Source of the DNA: Sutcliffiella horikoshii
GTDB lineage: Bacteria > Bacillota > Bacilli > Bacillales > Bacillaceae_I
Direction of reading: 5' to 3'
NCBI RefSeq assembly: GCF_020524325.1
Contig: NZ_JAIVKY010000010.1
Location: 1-45,089, forward strand
Length of the DNA: 45,089 bases
Positions 8,311 to 15,694 of the stretch are shown piece by piece. Within the stretch, counting starts at the first letter, position 1. Each line of letters begins with the position of its first letter. The notes below the pieces were generated by a model. It had not been told where the DNA came from. It saw nothing but the letters and a program-made list of their open reading frames with translations, and searched no databases. The translations under genes and the position numbers were made by a program.

Positions 8311-8419
8311 AATTAATCCGCTTTCAATTGTGCAACTTCTTGCTTATGTGTTTACATGCCTGTCCTAGGTCTTTATAATCCCAACTAGACTGTTAAAATC
8401 AAGAGGGAGGCTGACCGGT

Positions 8420-9274
8420 ATGAACAAACACTTGAAAACACTTTTATTCTTGCACGTAGGTCCTCTTTTTGTTGCGATACATGTACATTTTTTTCTATCA
8501 CCAAATAGCTTGGCGACAGGGGGAGTCAGTGGACTTTCCATCATCTTGAACGACGTATTTCCGATGTTATCGATCGGTGTCTTAATGTTGATCGTGAATT
8601 TAGTCTTATTTATTGTGGGCTTTTTACTACTTGGATTCGGATTTGGGGCAAAAACGATTTATGCGAGTGTCATGCTATCTGTAATGGTATGGCTTTTAGA
8701 GGCTCTGTTTCCAATCAGTGGGCCAATCAGTGAGGACATCTTGATTCAATTGATTATCGGCCAATGTATTGCGGCACTGGGAATGGCGCTTGTGTTTAAT
8801 CAGCGGGCATCCACAGGGGGAACCGATATTATTGCGTTAATTTTAAATAAATATTTTTCTGTGGATATGGGCCGTGGAGTATTATTGGCAGATATCTTTA
8901 TCGCTTTATCTTCCATTCTGGTGTTCGGACCCGAAGTTGGGATGTATGCGGTATTCGGCGTTATTTTAAATGGATTGGTTATTGATTATGTGCTTCAACA
9001 GGTGAACGAAATGCGTGAAGTCGTGATTATCAGCAGTGAAAGTGATCAAATCCGCTCCTATATTGTTGGACAGTTAGGACGTGGAGCAACTATACACTAT
9101 GCAAAAGGTGCCTTTACTTCTGACGAAAAAGAGGTAATCACCACCATCTTGAACAAAAAAGACTTCTCTAAATTGAAAAAGTTCATTGGAGCAACGGACG
9201 AACAAGCATTTATTACTGTCCATAATATGAAAGAGATATTAGGGCAGAACTTTAAACAATTAGTGACGAAATGA
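8420..9274 (+). CDS. YitT family membrane protein (DUF161/DUF2179)
   Basis: A 284-aa protein with five or six transmembrane helices in the first 195 residues. The conserved loops GGVSGLSIILN (about 35-45) and STGGTDIIA (about 133-141) identify the YitT family. The last 85 residues form a cytoplasmic DUF2179 domain (VVIISSESDQIRSYI, then EVITTILNKKDFSKLK). Family members are common in multiple copies in bacilli and are thought to be transporters, but the substrate is not established. The ATG has GAGGGAGG about 10 bp upstream. It is a single gene, bounded by the parS-like site upstream and a strong hairpin downstream. Confidence 0.9.
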   Translation: MNKHLKTLLFLHVGPLFVAIHVHFFLSPNSLATGGVSGLSIILNDVFPMLSIGVLMLIVNLVLFIVGFLLLGFGFGAKTIYASVMLSVMVWLLEALFPISGPISEDILIQLIIGQCIAALGMALVFNQRASTGGTDIIALILNKYFSVDMGRGVLLADIFIALSSILVFGPEVGMYAVFGVILNGLVIDYVLQQVNEMREVVIISSESDQIRSYIVGQLGRGATIHYAKGAFTSDEKEVITTILNKKDFSKLKKFIGATDEQAFITVHNMKEILGQNFKQLVTK

Positions 9275-9278
9275 TTAA

Positions 9279-9326
9279 CTGGGACAGGTCCCTCGACCCA
9301 AATAAGGGTGAGGGACCTGTCCCTAT
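9279..9326. terminator. Long palindromic hairpin after the YitT gene
   Basis: Arms GGGACAGGTCCCTC and GAGGGACCTGTCCC enclose a nested ACCC/GGGT stem with a 6-nt loop. Each arm is itself partly palindromic (GGGACAGGTCCC). Only TATTTATT follows, so termination is plausible but the T tract is weak. Confidence 0.6.
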
Positions 9327-9409
9327 TTATTACCAACACCTAAAAAGTTTCTTTTCCAGTGCCAAAAAGCTTACAATAAGAAGAGGGAAATTCATTTGAG
9401 GTGGACATA

Positions 9410-10501
9410 TTGTTAGAAAAAAAGGAAGTTCTTTTAAAAAAAGCAGAGGAATTTATCCTGCAGTGTTATCAGGAATTGGGGAAGTCCGAGGACGAAATGA
9501 CTGTCAGGCTGCAGATGATAAAAGATGAAATAGACCTATATGGTTATTATGAGCATACATACGAAGAATTGGCACATGGCTCGAAAATGGCATGGCGCAA
9601 CAGCAACCGTTGCATAGGCAGACTATTTTGGAATTCGTTACATGTGATAGACCGTCGTCACTTAGAAGACGAAAAGGATATTGCAGAATCATTATTACAT
9701 CACATTGAATTTGCAACGAACCATGGCAAAATAAAGCCAACTATCACTGTTTTCCGTCAACAAAAAGAAGAAGGGAAGCAGATGCGAATCTGGAACCATC
9801 AACTTTTGCGGTACGCTGGTTATGAGACCGATTACGGAGTTATTGGGGATCCGGCATCCATCGACTTCACGAGAAAGTGTCAGGAATTAGGATGGGAAGG
9901 TACAAAAACCCATTTTGATATATTGCCTTTAATAGTGCAGGTTGATGGAGCGGAGCCAAAACTATTTGATATACCAGAGAACATAGTGCTTGAAGTGCCG
10001 ATTGTTCATCCTACCATACCTGCGTTTGTTGATTTAGGGTTGAAATGGTATGGCACGCCATTGATTTCCGATATGCGATTAGAGATTGGTGGTATCCATT
10101 ACACTGCTGCCCCATTTAACGGCTGGTATATGGAAACAGAGATTGGTGCGAGGAATTTTGCGGATGCTGATCGGTATAATATGCTCCCGAAAGTTGCATC
10201 ACTTATGAACTTTGATACGAGTACGAATGCGACGATGTGGAAGGACAAAGCGCTGATAGAGTTGAATTTAGCGGTGGTTCACTCCTTTAAGGAACGTGGA
10301 GTCAGCATTGTTGATCATCATACTGCTGCGACGCAGTTCAAACTTTTTGAGGAGCGGGAAGCGGAAAGTTGCCGGCATGTAACAGGGGAGTGGGCATGGT
10401 TGATTCCGCCTGTGTCGCCTGCTGCAACGCATATCTTTCATAAGTCATATGAGAACAAAATCGTGTTGCCGAACTATTTTTACCAGGATAAATTGTATTG
10501 A
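9410..10501 (+). CDS. nos: Bacterial nitric oxide synthase, oxygenase domain
   Basis: A 363-aa protein covering the NOS oxygenase domain only, with no reductase, as usual in Bacillus. It oxidises L-arginine to nitric oxide and citrulline using tetrahydrobiopterin or folate and generic flavodoxin-type electron donors. The haem thiolate lies in [10 protein letters not shown] (Cys68 in this numbering). The substrate-pocket stretch [14 protein letters not shown] and the C-terminal [15 protein letters not shown] are present. TTG 9410 is chosen because GAGGTGG ends 5 bp before it and the product aligns with the B. subtilis N-terminus and length; an in-frame GTG at 9401 is the alternative. Expected role: protection against oxidative stress and antibiotics. 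It is a single gene with a terminator. Confidence 0.96.
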   Translation: MLEKKEVLLKKAEEFILQCYQELGKSEDEMTVRLQMIKDEIDLYGYYEHTYEELAHGSKMAWRNSNRCIGRLFWNSLHVIDRRHLEDEKDIAESLLHHIEFATNHGKIKPTITVFRQQKEEGKQMRIWNHQLLRYAGYETDYGVIGDPASIDFTRKCQELGWEGTKTHFDILPLIVQVDGAEPKLFDIPENIVLEVPIVHPTIPAFVDLGLKWYGTPLISDMRLEIGGIHYTAAPFNGWYMETEIGARNFADADRYNMLPKVASLMNFDTSTNATMWKDKALIELNLAVVHSFKERGVSIVDHHTAATQFKLFEEREAESCRHVTGEWAWLIPPVSPAATHIFHKSYENKIVLPNYFYQDKLY

Positions 10502-10503
10502 AT

Positions 10504-10541
10504 TTGGTCTCTTCCCGCGGATGGGGAGGGGCTTTTTATTT
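10504..10541 (+). terminator. Terminator of nos
   Basis: The stem CTCTTCCC/GGGGAGGG includes two GU pairs, closes GCGGAT, and is followed by GCTTTTTATTT. It starts 3 bp after the stop. Confidence 0.65.
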
Positions 10542-10563
10542 AGATTAGGAAATATTATATTAC

Positions 10564-10688
10564 GGTTGATTTCCGTTCCAGGCGCTTCGCTTGCCTGCGG
10601 GCGGTCCGTGAGCCTCCTCACTTCGTTGCGGGGTCTCACCTGTCCCTTCCTCCCGCGGGCGTCTACGCGCCTTCCACTACAATCAACT
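10564..10688 (+). repeat. Dispersed palindromic element, copy C
   Basis: The best-preserved member of the A/C subtype. The ends GTTGATT and AATCAAC are complementary, GGCGC pairs with GCGCC farther in, and the centre forms a GTGAG...CTCAC hairpin. It lies 23 bp past the nos terminator. Confidence 0.85.
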
Positions 10689-10774
10689 AGGTTATATCAT
10701 TTGCTTTAGGGTTTGTGAAAAATCATCTAACGGAGTTAACTGAAAAAGCACTAACATCTCGTTCATGTAATTTC

Positions 10775-10905
10775 CAGCTGTGGATTGGAGCAAATGGCGG
10801 AGCCTCCAGCGGGGGAGTAACGGTAGCTTGAGACCCCACAGCGCAGCGAGGAGCCTCAAGCACCGTCCCGCGGAAAGCGAAGCCATTTGCGGAAAGGAAC
10901 AGCGT
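10775..10905 (-). repeat. Dispersed palindromic element, copy D (inverted)
   Basis: The same family in the opposite orientation: the left end CAGCTGTGGATTGG, the right end GGAAAGGAACAGCG. It lies 86 bp from copy C, so the two form a large inverted pair in the 489-bp gap between nos and mreBH. The rest of the gap holds only the mreBH terminator. Confidence 0.8.
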
Positions 10906-10938
10906 TGGTTATCCAAACAAACAACTTTATATAACAAA

Positions 10939-10978
10939 CAAAAACCGAGCCCCTGAGATAGGAGCTCGGTTTTTTGTG
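10939..10978 (-). terminator. Terminator of mreBH
   Basis: Read on the minus strand: AAAAAACCGAGC, an imperfect middle, then GCTCGGTTTTTG. It starts 13 bp past the mreBH stop. Confidence 0.8.
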
Positions 10979-10990
10979 TTTATTTTTTAA

Positions 10991-11998
10991 TCAAGTAGCA
11001 GCCTTTTGCAGCTTATGAATAACAGTCAATGATTTTCCTGTACCGATCGCAACAGACTCCAATGGGTTTGGTGCCACATATACAGGAACAACAATTTCAT
11101 TGCTCAACCATTCTTGCATCCCGTTCAACAGAGCGCCACCACCAGTGATGATAACCCCTCTGTCTACGATGTCCCCACTTAGTTCCGGAGGGCAATCTTC
11201 AAGCGTTGCACGGATTGCTTCAAGGATGTGCAATAAAGATTCTTTGATCGCTTTTTGAATTTCAGTAGAGTGCAATTCGATCGTTTTTGGTAGACCTGTT
11301 ACAAGGTCACGACCGCGGATTTCCATCGTGATTTCTTCGTGGTCCACTAATGCATAACCAATTGTCATTTTGATTTGCTCAGCAGTACGCTCACCAATCA
11401 ACAGGTTGTAGTTTTTGCGTACATGATGCACGATATCGTCATCAAATTGGTCTCCACCTACACGGATTGAGTTACAAGAAACTACGCCACCGTAAGAGAT
11501 GATGGCAACCTCTGTTGTACCGCCACCGATGTCCACTACCACGTTAGCCACAGGCTCGTCTACTGGTAGATCTGCACCGATTGCAGCCGCTACAGGCTCT
11601 TCAATCAAATGAACGTGTTTTGCACCACAGTTTTTTACCGCGTCTTGAATAGCACGACGCTCAACCGACGTAGAGCCAGATGGTGTACATACAACTACAC
11701 TAGGCTTACGAATGGAGAAGCCCATTGCTTTGCCAGCTTTTTTCATGATTTGCTTTAGCATGCTTGTCGTGATGTCGAAATCTGCGATAACGCCATCCTT
11801 CAATGGTCGAACTGCCACGATTCTTCCTGGAGTCTTACCAATCATGTTTTTCGCTTCTGTACCAACAGCAAGCACGGCCTTAGTTTCTAAATCAATTGCT
11901 ACAACGGACGGTTCATTGAACACAATCCCTTTACTTTTACTATAAACCAGCGTATTCGCTGTACCTAAGTCGATCCCAATTTCAGTTGTTGAAAACAT
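10991..11998 (-). CDS. mreBH: Cell-shape actin homologue MreBH
   Basis: A 335-aa actin-like ATPase, the exact length of B. subtilis MreBH. Phosphate loop 1 is [12 protein letters not shown] near residue 9, and the second is [12 protein letters not shown] near 160. It forms membrane-associated filaments that steer peptidoglycan synthesis, and in B. subtilis it directs the hydrolase LytE. The paralogue call rests on [30 protein letters not shown] and the [13 protein letters not shown] tail. ATG 11998 has GGTGA 8 bp upstream; an upstream in-frame TTG at 12013 lacks a good ribosome site. It stands alone, as does mreBH in B. subtilis, and a SigI-like promoter lies upstream. Confidence 0.93.
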   Translation of the reverse strand: MFSTTEIGIDLGTANTLVYSKSKGIVFNEPSVVAIDLETKAVLAVGTEAKNMIGKTPGRIVAVRPLKDGVIADFDITTSMLKQIMKKAGKAMGFSIRKPSVVVCTPSGSTSVERRAIQDAVKNCGAKHVHLIEEPVAAAIGADLPVDEPVANVVVDIGGGTTEVAIISYGGVVSCNSIRVGGDQFDDDIVHHVRKNYNLLIGERTAEQIKMTIGYALVDHEEITMEIRGRDLVTGLPKTIELHSTEIQKAIKESLLHILEAIRATLEDCPPELSGDIVDRGVIITGGGALLNGMQEWLSNEIVVPVYVAPNPLESVAIGTGKSLTVIHKLQKAAT

Positions 11999-12052
11999 AA
12001 TCCATTCACCCAATCTTTTTAGTTAGTTAGTTTAGGTCTCTTATATACTTTC

Positions 12053-12078
12053 TACGAAGAATGTCGTTTTGTGGGGGT
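12053..12078 (-). promoter_or_regulatory. Putative SigI promoter of mreBH
   Basis: On the minus strand ACCCCC (12078-12073), within ACCCCCACAAAA, is followed after 16 bp by CGTA (12056-12053). This resembles the ACCCCC/CGAA pattern of SigI promoters, one of which drives mreBH in B. subtilis. The -10 element matches in three of four bases. Confidence 0.45.
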
Positions 12079-12212
12079 GAATGTACTAGAATAATATGGT
12101 AATATATTTAAACGGAAGGTAAGATGTTCATACTTTATAATACTATTAGAAACTCGTGGATTTTACTGGATAGTTATGTTATATTCTAGAAAAAAACGGG
12201 GATATACTGCCT

Positions 12213-12785
12213 ATGATTTTTCATAATGAGCATAAGGAAATAGAAGAATTAGAAGAAGAGGGCTTTTGGGATGTTAATCCTAGAACGGTTACTTTCTTCT
12301 TAGCGGCGTTGGCCTTAATTGTTGCGATCATTACTTTTCTAAGCTTTTATGATGGATGGAAAGTAAAGAGTCAGGAAGAAGTAGCCACTTATGTTAATGA
12401 AATGAATCAATTTTTGACAAAAAGTAAGCAATATTCCGATTCTGTAGAAGACTCTCTTAAGAATGGGACAGCTACAATGTTTACTAAAAAAGATGAACAG
12501 GAATTTCGTACCCTTATGGATACAGCGGGCAAGTTGCCTTTCCCATCGAAGTGGAAAGAGCATCAAGAAGCAGCAGCGGGGCTAATTTCTGCTAGATTTA
12601 TGTTTTTCTATCACTATCAGCAGGATATACGGCTGGGTGAGGAGGACATGGAAAAAAAGTTGTCCGAGCTTGAAAAACTTGAAAAGGAAGAAAAAGAAGT
12701 GCTCCTATCTTCGTTCGATGCTTCAGGTATTCCCTATCATGAAACAGAAGAGGGCAAGATTACTTTCTCCATTAAAACCTACTAA
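12213..12785 (+). CDS. Membrane-anchored protein of unknown function
   Basis: A 190-aa protein I do not recognise. It has an acidic N-terminus (EIEELEEE), one transmembrane helix at about residues 27-45, and a helical, charged extracytoplasmic part with a Lys/Glu-rich coiled stretch at about 148-170. It is divergent from mreBH across a 214-bp gap. The ribosome site is weak (GGGGA about 13 bp before the ATG), although the codon pattern looks genuine and the frame ends exactly at a strong terminator. A TATAAT lies at 12136-12141 without a clear -35. A cell-envelope role is guessed only from topology and neighbour. Confidence 0.7.
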   Translation: MIFHNEHKEIEELEEEGFWDVNPRTVTFFLAALALIVAIITFLSFYDGWKVKSQEEVATYVNEMNQFLTKSKQYSDSVEDSLKNGTATMFTKKDEQEFRTLMDTAGKLPFPSKWKEHQEAAAGLISARFMFFYHYQQDIRLGEEDMEKKLSELEKLEKEEKEVLLSSFDASGIPYHETEEGKITFSIKTY

Positions 12786-12834
12786 GAAACCTGAAGTTCT
12801 CTCTTTTATTGAGAGGCTTCAGGTTTCTTTTAAT
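12785..12834. terminator. Bidirectional terminator between 12213 gene and sortase
   Basis: The arms AAGAAACCTGAAG and CTTCAGGTTTCTTTT enclose a CTCTC/GAGAG inner stem. It overlaps the last codons of the convergent sortase gene, which ends at 12819. Confidence 0.85.
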
Positions 12835-13490
12835 TCTGTATAAATCACAAGCCGTTCTTGATGATTGTTTGTTTTGCGATCATAAAGACCGGTACAGGTA
12901 ATCAAATTCAGTTGTTGATTATTTGTCGGTCCAAATATCGTACGTATTGGAGCTTGATCGTATGGATAAGCTTCCTTCCCTGTGACAACAAAGGTCAAGG
13001 TTTGGTCACCATCCTCCACAATAACCTCATCACCAATCTCCAAGTCTTTTAAGTAGAAGAAAATGGCAGGACCAGTATAGTCGTCAACATGTGCCGCCAA
13101 TACTGCATTTCCTTTTGCGCCAGGTTTTGTTCCCGGTTCAAACCATGCGACAGTTTCTCCGTCCTCGGGAACAGCCATGGCACCTGATTCATCCAATCCA
13201 TAAGGTTTCACACTTGCATCCACGTTTATAGCAGGAATTGTGAGCCTCGTAGGAATGATGCCCTTTGGAGGAGGAGTCATTTCTGATTTGTTAGAATCAG
13301 CTTGATTTTCCTCATCAGATTTGGTGTTATTCTCATCTACTTGTGAAGCTATTTCTTCCTCCGGAGCATTGACAGTCTCCGGAGGAAGATTTGTATCAGC
13401 TTCATTCATTGTAATAGGTGAACATGCTGTGGAGAAGATTAGTAAGCCTCCCAACAGACCTAATAGTTTCTTATTATTTTTGTGCCGCAA
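12819..13490 (-). CDS. Class F-like sortase with lipoprotein signal
   Basis: A 223-aa sortase. Catalytic residues are His134 (AAHVDDYTG), Cys199 (LITCTG) and Arg213 (QERLVIY); the AAHVDDYTGPAIFF context is typical of class F. The N-terminus MRHKNNKKLL plus a hydrophobic core ends in a lipobox, FSTAC, putting the lipidated Cys at 23, and an Asp/Asn/Glu-rich linker follows. Sortases normally use a transmembrane anchor, so a lipid anchor is unusual. TTG 13490 has GGAG 9 bp upstream; an upstream TTG at 13520 would spoil the signal peptide. The start overlaps the 3' end of the substrate gene by 17 bp, which suggests translational coupling and a dedicated enzyme-substrate pair. Confidence 0.88.
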   Translation of the reverse strand: MRHKNNKKLLGLLGGLLIFSTACSPITMNEADTNLPPETVNAPEEEIASQVDENNTKSDEENQADSNKSEMTPPPKGIIPTRLTIPAINVDASVKPYGLDESGAMAVPEDGETVAWFEPGTKPGAKGNAVLAAHVDDYTGPAIFFYLKDLEIGDEVIVEDGDQTLTFVVTGKEAYPYDQAPIRTIFGPTNNQQLNLITCTGLYDRKTNNHQERLVIYTELKET

Positions 13491-14274
13491 AGCGACGCAC
13501 TCCAACAGCCGCTGCTCCAACTACTAGAAGACCAGCAATTAAAGCCCAAGAGTTGATACCGTTAGATTGTGAAGCACCACCCATACCTGTTTGAGGCATT
13601 TCGCTTGGCATCATCGTGTTATCTTCTAATACTAATACTTCGATATTGTCTACTGTGTTGATTGCATATACAGAGTAAACTTTGTTTTCCTCAAGCATTG
13701 TACCAGACAAGTCTAATACTTGCTCTCCACCATCAGCTGTGCGAACTTCCAAATCATATGTTCCAGCATCAAGTGTCATGTAATCTGTTACTGCTTTGAA
13801 TTCTGCTCCAGAGAATACGTCATCTCCGCCAATTAAGCCAACATTTACTGCAGGTGCGTCAGGTGAGAAGTGACCTACACGAATTTTAGATTGACCTTCC
13901 GCAACCATGTTGTCATCAGTAGTAACAGATAGTTCAAGGTTTTCCACTGTATTAATTGCTGCAACTGTATAAGACATTCCAGCTTCGATCGTTAAGTCGG
14001 TAGCGATGACAGGATCTGCTTCACCCATTGTTCCAGCTGCATAGATTTCCACTTTGTGCGTACCAGCTGGTAAGTTCATGTAATCAGTAGCTGCTTTAAA
14101 TTCTGCATTTTCAACTGTTGCTTCGCCATTTACATAAACATCAACTGCTGGAGCATCAGGTGAAGCGTGGATGATGCGGACCATTGCGTGGTCATTTGCA
14201 CTTGCAAAGCTTCCTAATACTGAGAATGCCAAAATACTTGCGATACCTGCAATTAATAAACGTAACTTTTTCAA
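13474..14274 (-). CDS. Secreted DUF4397 protein with MPQTG sorting signal
   Basis: A 266-aa surface protein with a signal peptide (cut after about residue 26, FASAND) and two tandem DUF4397 repeats. The repeats begin VRIIHASPDAPAVDVY near 32 and IRVGHFSPDAPAVNVG near 131. The C-terminus is a sortase sorting signal: MPQTG near 226-230, a hydrophobic helix to about 259, then RRFAAQK. DUF4397 is a beta-sandwich repeat of unknown function. The TTG start has GGGAGAG 7 bp upstream. It is cotranscribed with, and overlaps, the sortase gene, so the product should be attached to the wall by that enzyme. The motif carries Met in place of the canonical Leu of LPxTG. Confidence 0.93.
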   Translation of the reverse strand: MKKLRLLIAGIASILAFSVLGSFASANDHAMVRIIHASPDAPAVDVYVNGEATVENAEFKAATDYMNLPAGTHKVEIYAAGTMGEADPVIATDLTIEAGMSYTVAAINTVENLELSVTTDDNMVAEGQSKIRVGHFSPDAPAVNVGLIGGDDVFSGAEFKAVTDYMTLDAGTYDLEVRTADGGEQVLDLSGTMLEENKVYSVYAINTVDNIEVLVLEDNTMMPSEMPQTGMGGASQSNGINSWALIAGLLVVGAAAVGVRRFAAQK

Positions 14275-14404
14275 TCAAATCTCTCCCTTTTGTATAATTT
14301 ATGTACAAGTGATGTTCACCACCTGTATAACAAATATATACCACATTACTTTGAATTAAAACTAATAATATGCTCTTGAATGTGCTCTATTAAAAAATGA
14401 ATTT

Positions 14405-14430
14405 GTTTTATGAGTGAGGAGTGCGGGTAT
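14405..14430 (+). promoter_or_regulatory. Putative SigB promoter
   Basis: GTTTTA (14405-14410), a 14-bp spacer and GGGTAT (14425-14430) closely match the B. subtilis SigB consensus GTTTAA-N12-15-GGGTAT. It is 31 bp upstream of the small gene at 14461. Confidence 0.6.
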
Positions 14431-14460
14431 AAAATGACTATAAAACAAGGAGGCGATAAA

Positions 14461-14577
14461 ATGAGTAAACTATTTAAAAGAGTATTTGTTGCGGTGTTGC
14501 CGATATTGGTGAAAGAAGGATTTCGTTATTATAAAGAAAGAAAAAGTTCATCCACCAGCAGCACCAAAAGTGCGTAA
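14461..14577 (+). CDS. Small basic protein, 38 aa, probable general-stress gene
   Basis: A 38-aa open frame beginning MSKLFKRVFVAVLPILVKEG and ending in a Ser/Thr-rich tail. An AAGGAGG site lies 7 bp before the ATG. The N-terminal 20 residues are amphipathic or hydrophobic with flanking Lys/Arg, so it may bind the membrane. It sits behind a SigB-like promoter and 30 bp ahead of the next gene, with which it is probably cotranscribed. No known family is recognised. Confidence 0.75.
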   Translation: MSKLFKRVFVAVLPILVKEGFRYYKERKSSSTSSTKSA

Positions 14578-14607
14578 GGTATTGGTGTGAGAAAGGAGGG
14601 AATCACA

Positions 14608-14925
14608 TTGGATAAGTTTACTTATTATGTAACAATGGAAACAGGTCAGATTCACCGGGAACCTTTTGACGATCAGGTTAAATATTATGAAGTGCTTGCA
14701 ACACAGGAAGAAATTCATGAAATTGAAAGACTTTTTGAGGAGTTGCATACGACAGAATATAGTCCAGATGCGTTCAAAAGCCCGCTAAATGAAAAAAGCA
14801 CTCAAGAGCATCGGGATAAACAACAATTAATACTTGATAAAATACTTGTAGCCATCTATGAATTGGGTACAGAAGTGACCAAAGAAGAGATTCGCACAAT
14901 GAATGGAATGAACCAGCGTGTTTAA
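14608..14925 (+). CDS. Conserved small protein of unknown function
   Basis: A soluble protein of about 105 aa, acidic and mostly helical, starting MDKFTYYVTMETGQIHREP. TTG 14608 has AGGAGGG 9 bp upstream; the frame opens earlier at GTG 14587 but that GTG has no ribosome site. No domain is recognised. It follows the 38-aa gene by 30 bp and is likely in the same SigB-type transcript, which suggests a stress-related role by association only. A terminator overlaps its stop codon. Confidence 0.8.
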   Translation: MDKFTYYVTMETGQIHREPFDDQVKYYEVLATQEEIHEIERLFEELHTTEYSPDAFKSPLNEKSTQEHRDKQQLILDKILVAIYELGTEVTKEEIRTMNGMNQRV

Positions 14926-14942
14926 AAGACGCTGGTTTTTTT
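14911..14942 (+). terminator. Terminator of the small-gene pair
   Basis: AACCAGCGT/ACGCTGGTT forms a perfect 9-bp stem followed by TTTTT. The stop codon of the upstream gene is in the loop. Confidence 0.88.
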
Positions 14943-15107
14943 ATGGGGGTAGAGTGTAAGATTGGTAGCTTCTGACCACAAATAAGAACATTATGGAATA
15001 AATTATCTGGAGGAAAGACCTATTTTTGGCTATGGCTCGGGCTTTCCGTTGAAAGTGGCGTGCGACCGCGTTAGACTAGGTAAAAAAGCAGTGTTAGGAG
15101 TATTCCT

Positions 15108-15557
15108 ATGATGAATAAACAAAAACAGATTAGTATGTATCCTGCCGTGGCAGTGATCATCTTTGATGAGCAAAAAAGAATCTTATTACAAAAGCGAGCG
15201 GATGTTGGATTGTGGACGATTCCAGCCGGACATGTGGAACCAGGTGAGACGGTGGAGGAAGCAGCTGTACGAGAGGTTTATCAAGATACAGGACTGGTCG
15301 TCGATCCATACCGCCTGATTGGCGTTTACTCTGACCCAGAATCACAAACTTTTGAATACCCGGATGGGCGATTAGTCCAGTTTGTGACATCGTATTTTGA
15401 AGCGGAGATAACAGGAGGGACTACCACTAAAAAGGACCCTGCCCTCATTGAGCTCGAGTTCTTTGCGCCAAACAAACTGCCACATGACCTCTTGCCTATG
15501 CACCCAAGATGGCTAGTCGACGCTTTCTCTGACAGACCTGAAGCATTTGTAAGGTGA
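15108..15557 (+). CDS. Nudix hydrolase
   Basis: A 149-aa single-domain Nudix protein of the kind that hydrolyses nucleoside diphosphates linked to other groups. The Nudix box spans about residues 41-63: GHVEPGE, then REVYQDTGL. In the usual REUXEEXGU pattern the two central glutamates are Gln59 and Asp60 here, while the upstream Glu56 is kept, so metal binding or substrate range may differ. The start uses the first of two ATGs, with AGGAG about 8 bp upstream. The gene stands alone between two terminators; the 180 bp before it show no other feature. Confidence 0.9.
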   Translation: MMNKQKQISMYPAVAVIIFDEQKRILLQKRADVGLWTIPAGHVEPGETVEEAAVREVYQDTGLVVDPYRLIGVYSDPESQTFEYPDGRLVQFVTSYFEAEITGGTTTKKDPALIELEFFAPNKLPHDLLPMHPRWLVDAFSDRPEAFVR

Positions 15558-15611
15558 AGGGTAAGTAAGATAGAGGCAATTATGTATAACCATTTATTAT
15601 TCGACGCGAAC

Positions 15612-15654
15612 TGAAAAAATCCTTGAGGGGTCTGACCCCCTCAAGGATTTTTTT
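15612..15654. terminator. Bidirectional terminator between Nudix and permease genes
   Basis: AAAAAATCCTTGAGGGG pairs perfectly with CCCCTCAAGGATTTTTT across a short loop. A and T tracts on both sides serve both convergent genes. Confidence 0.9.
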
Positions 15655-15694
15655 CTAACTATATATCAATTAAAGTTGATATCATTCAAAATCA

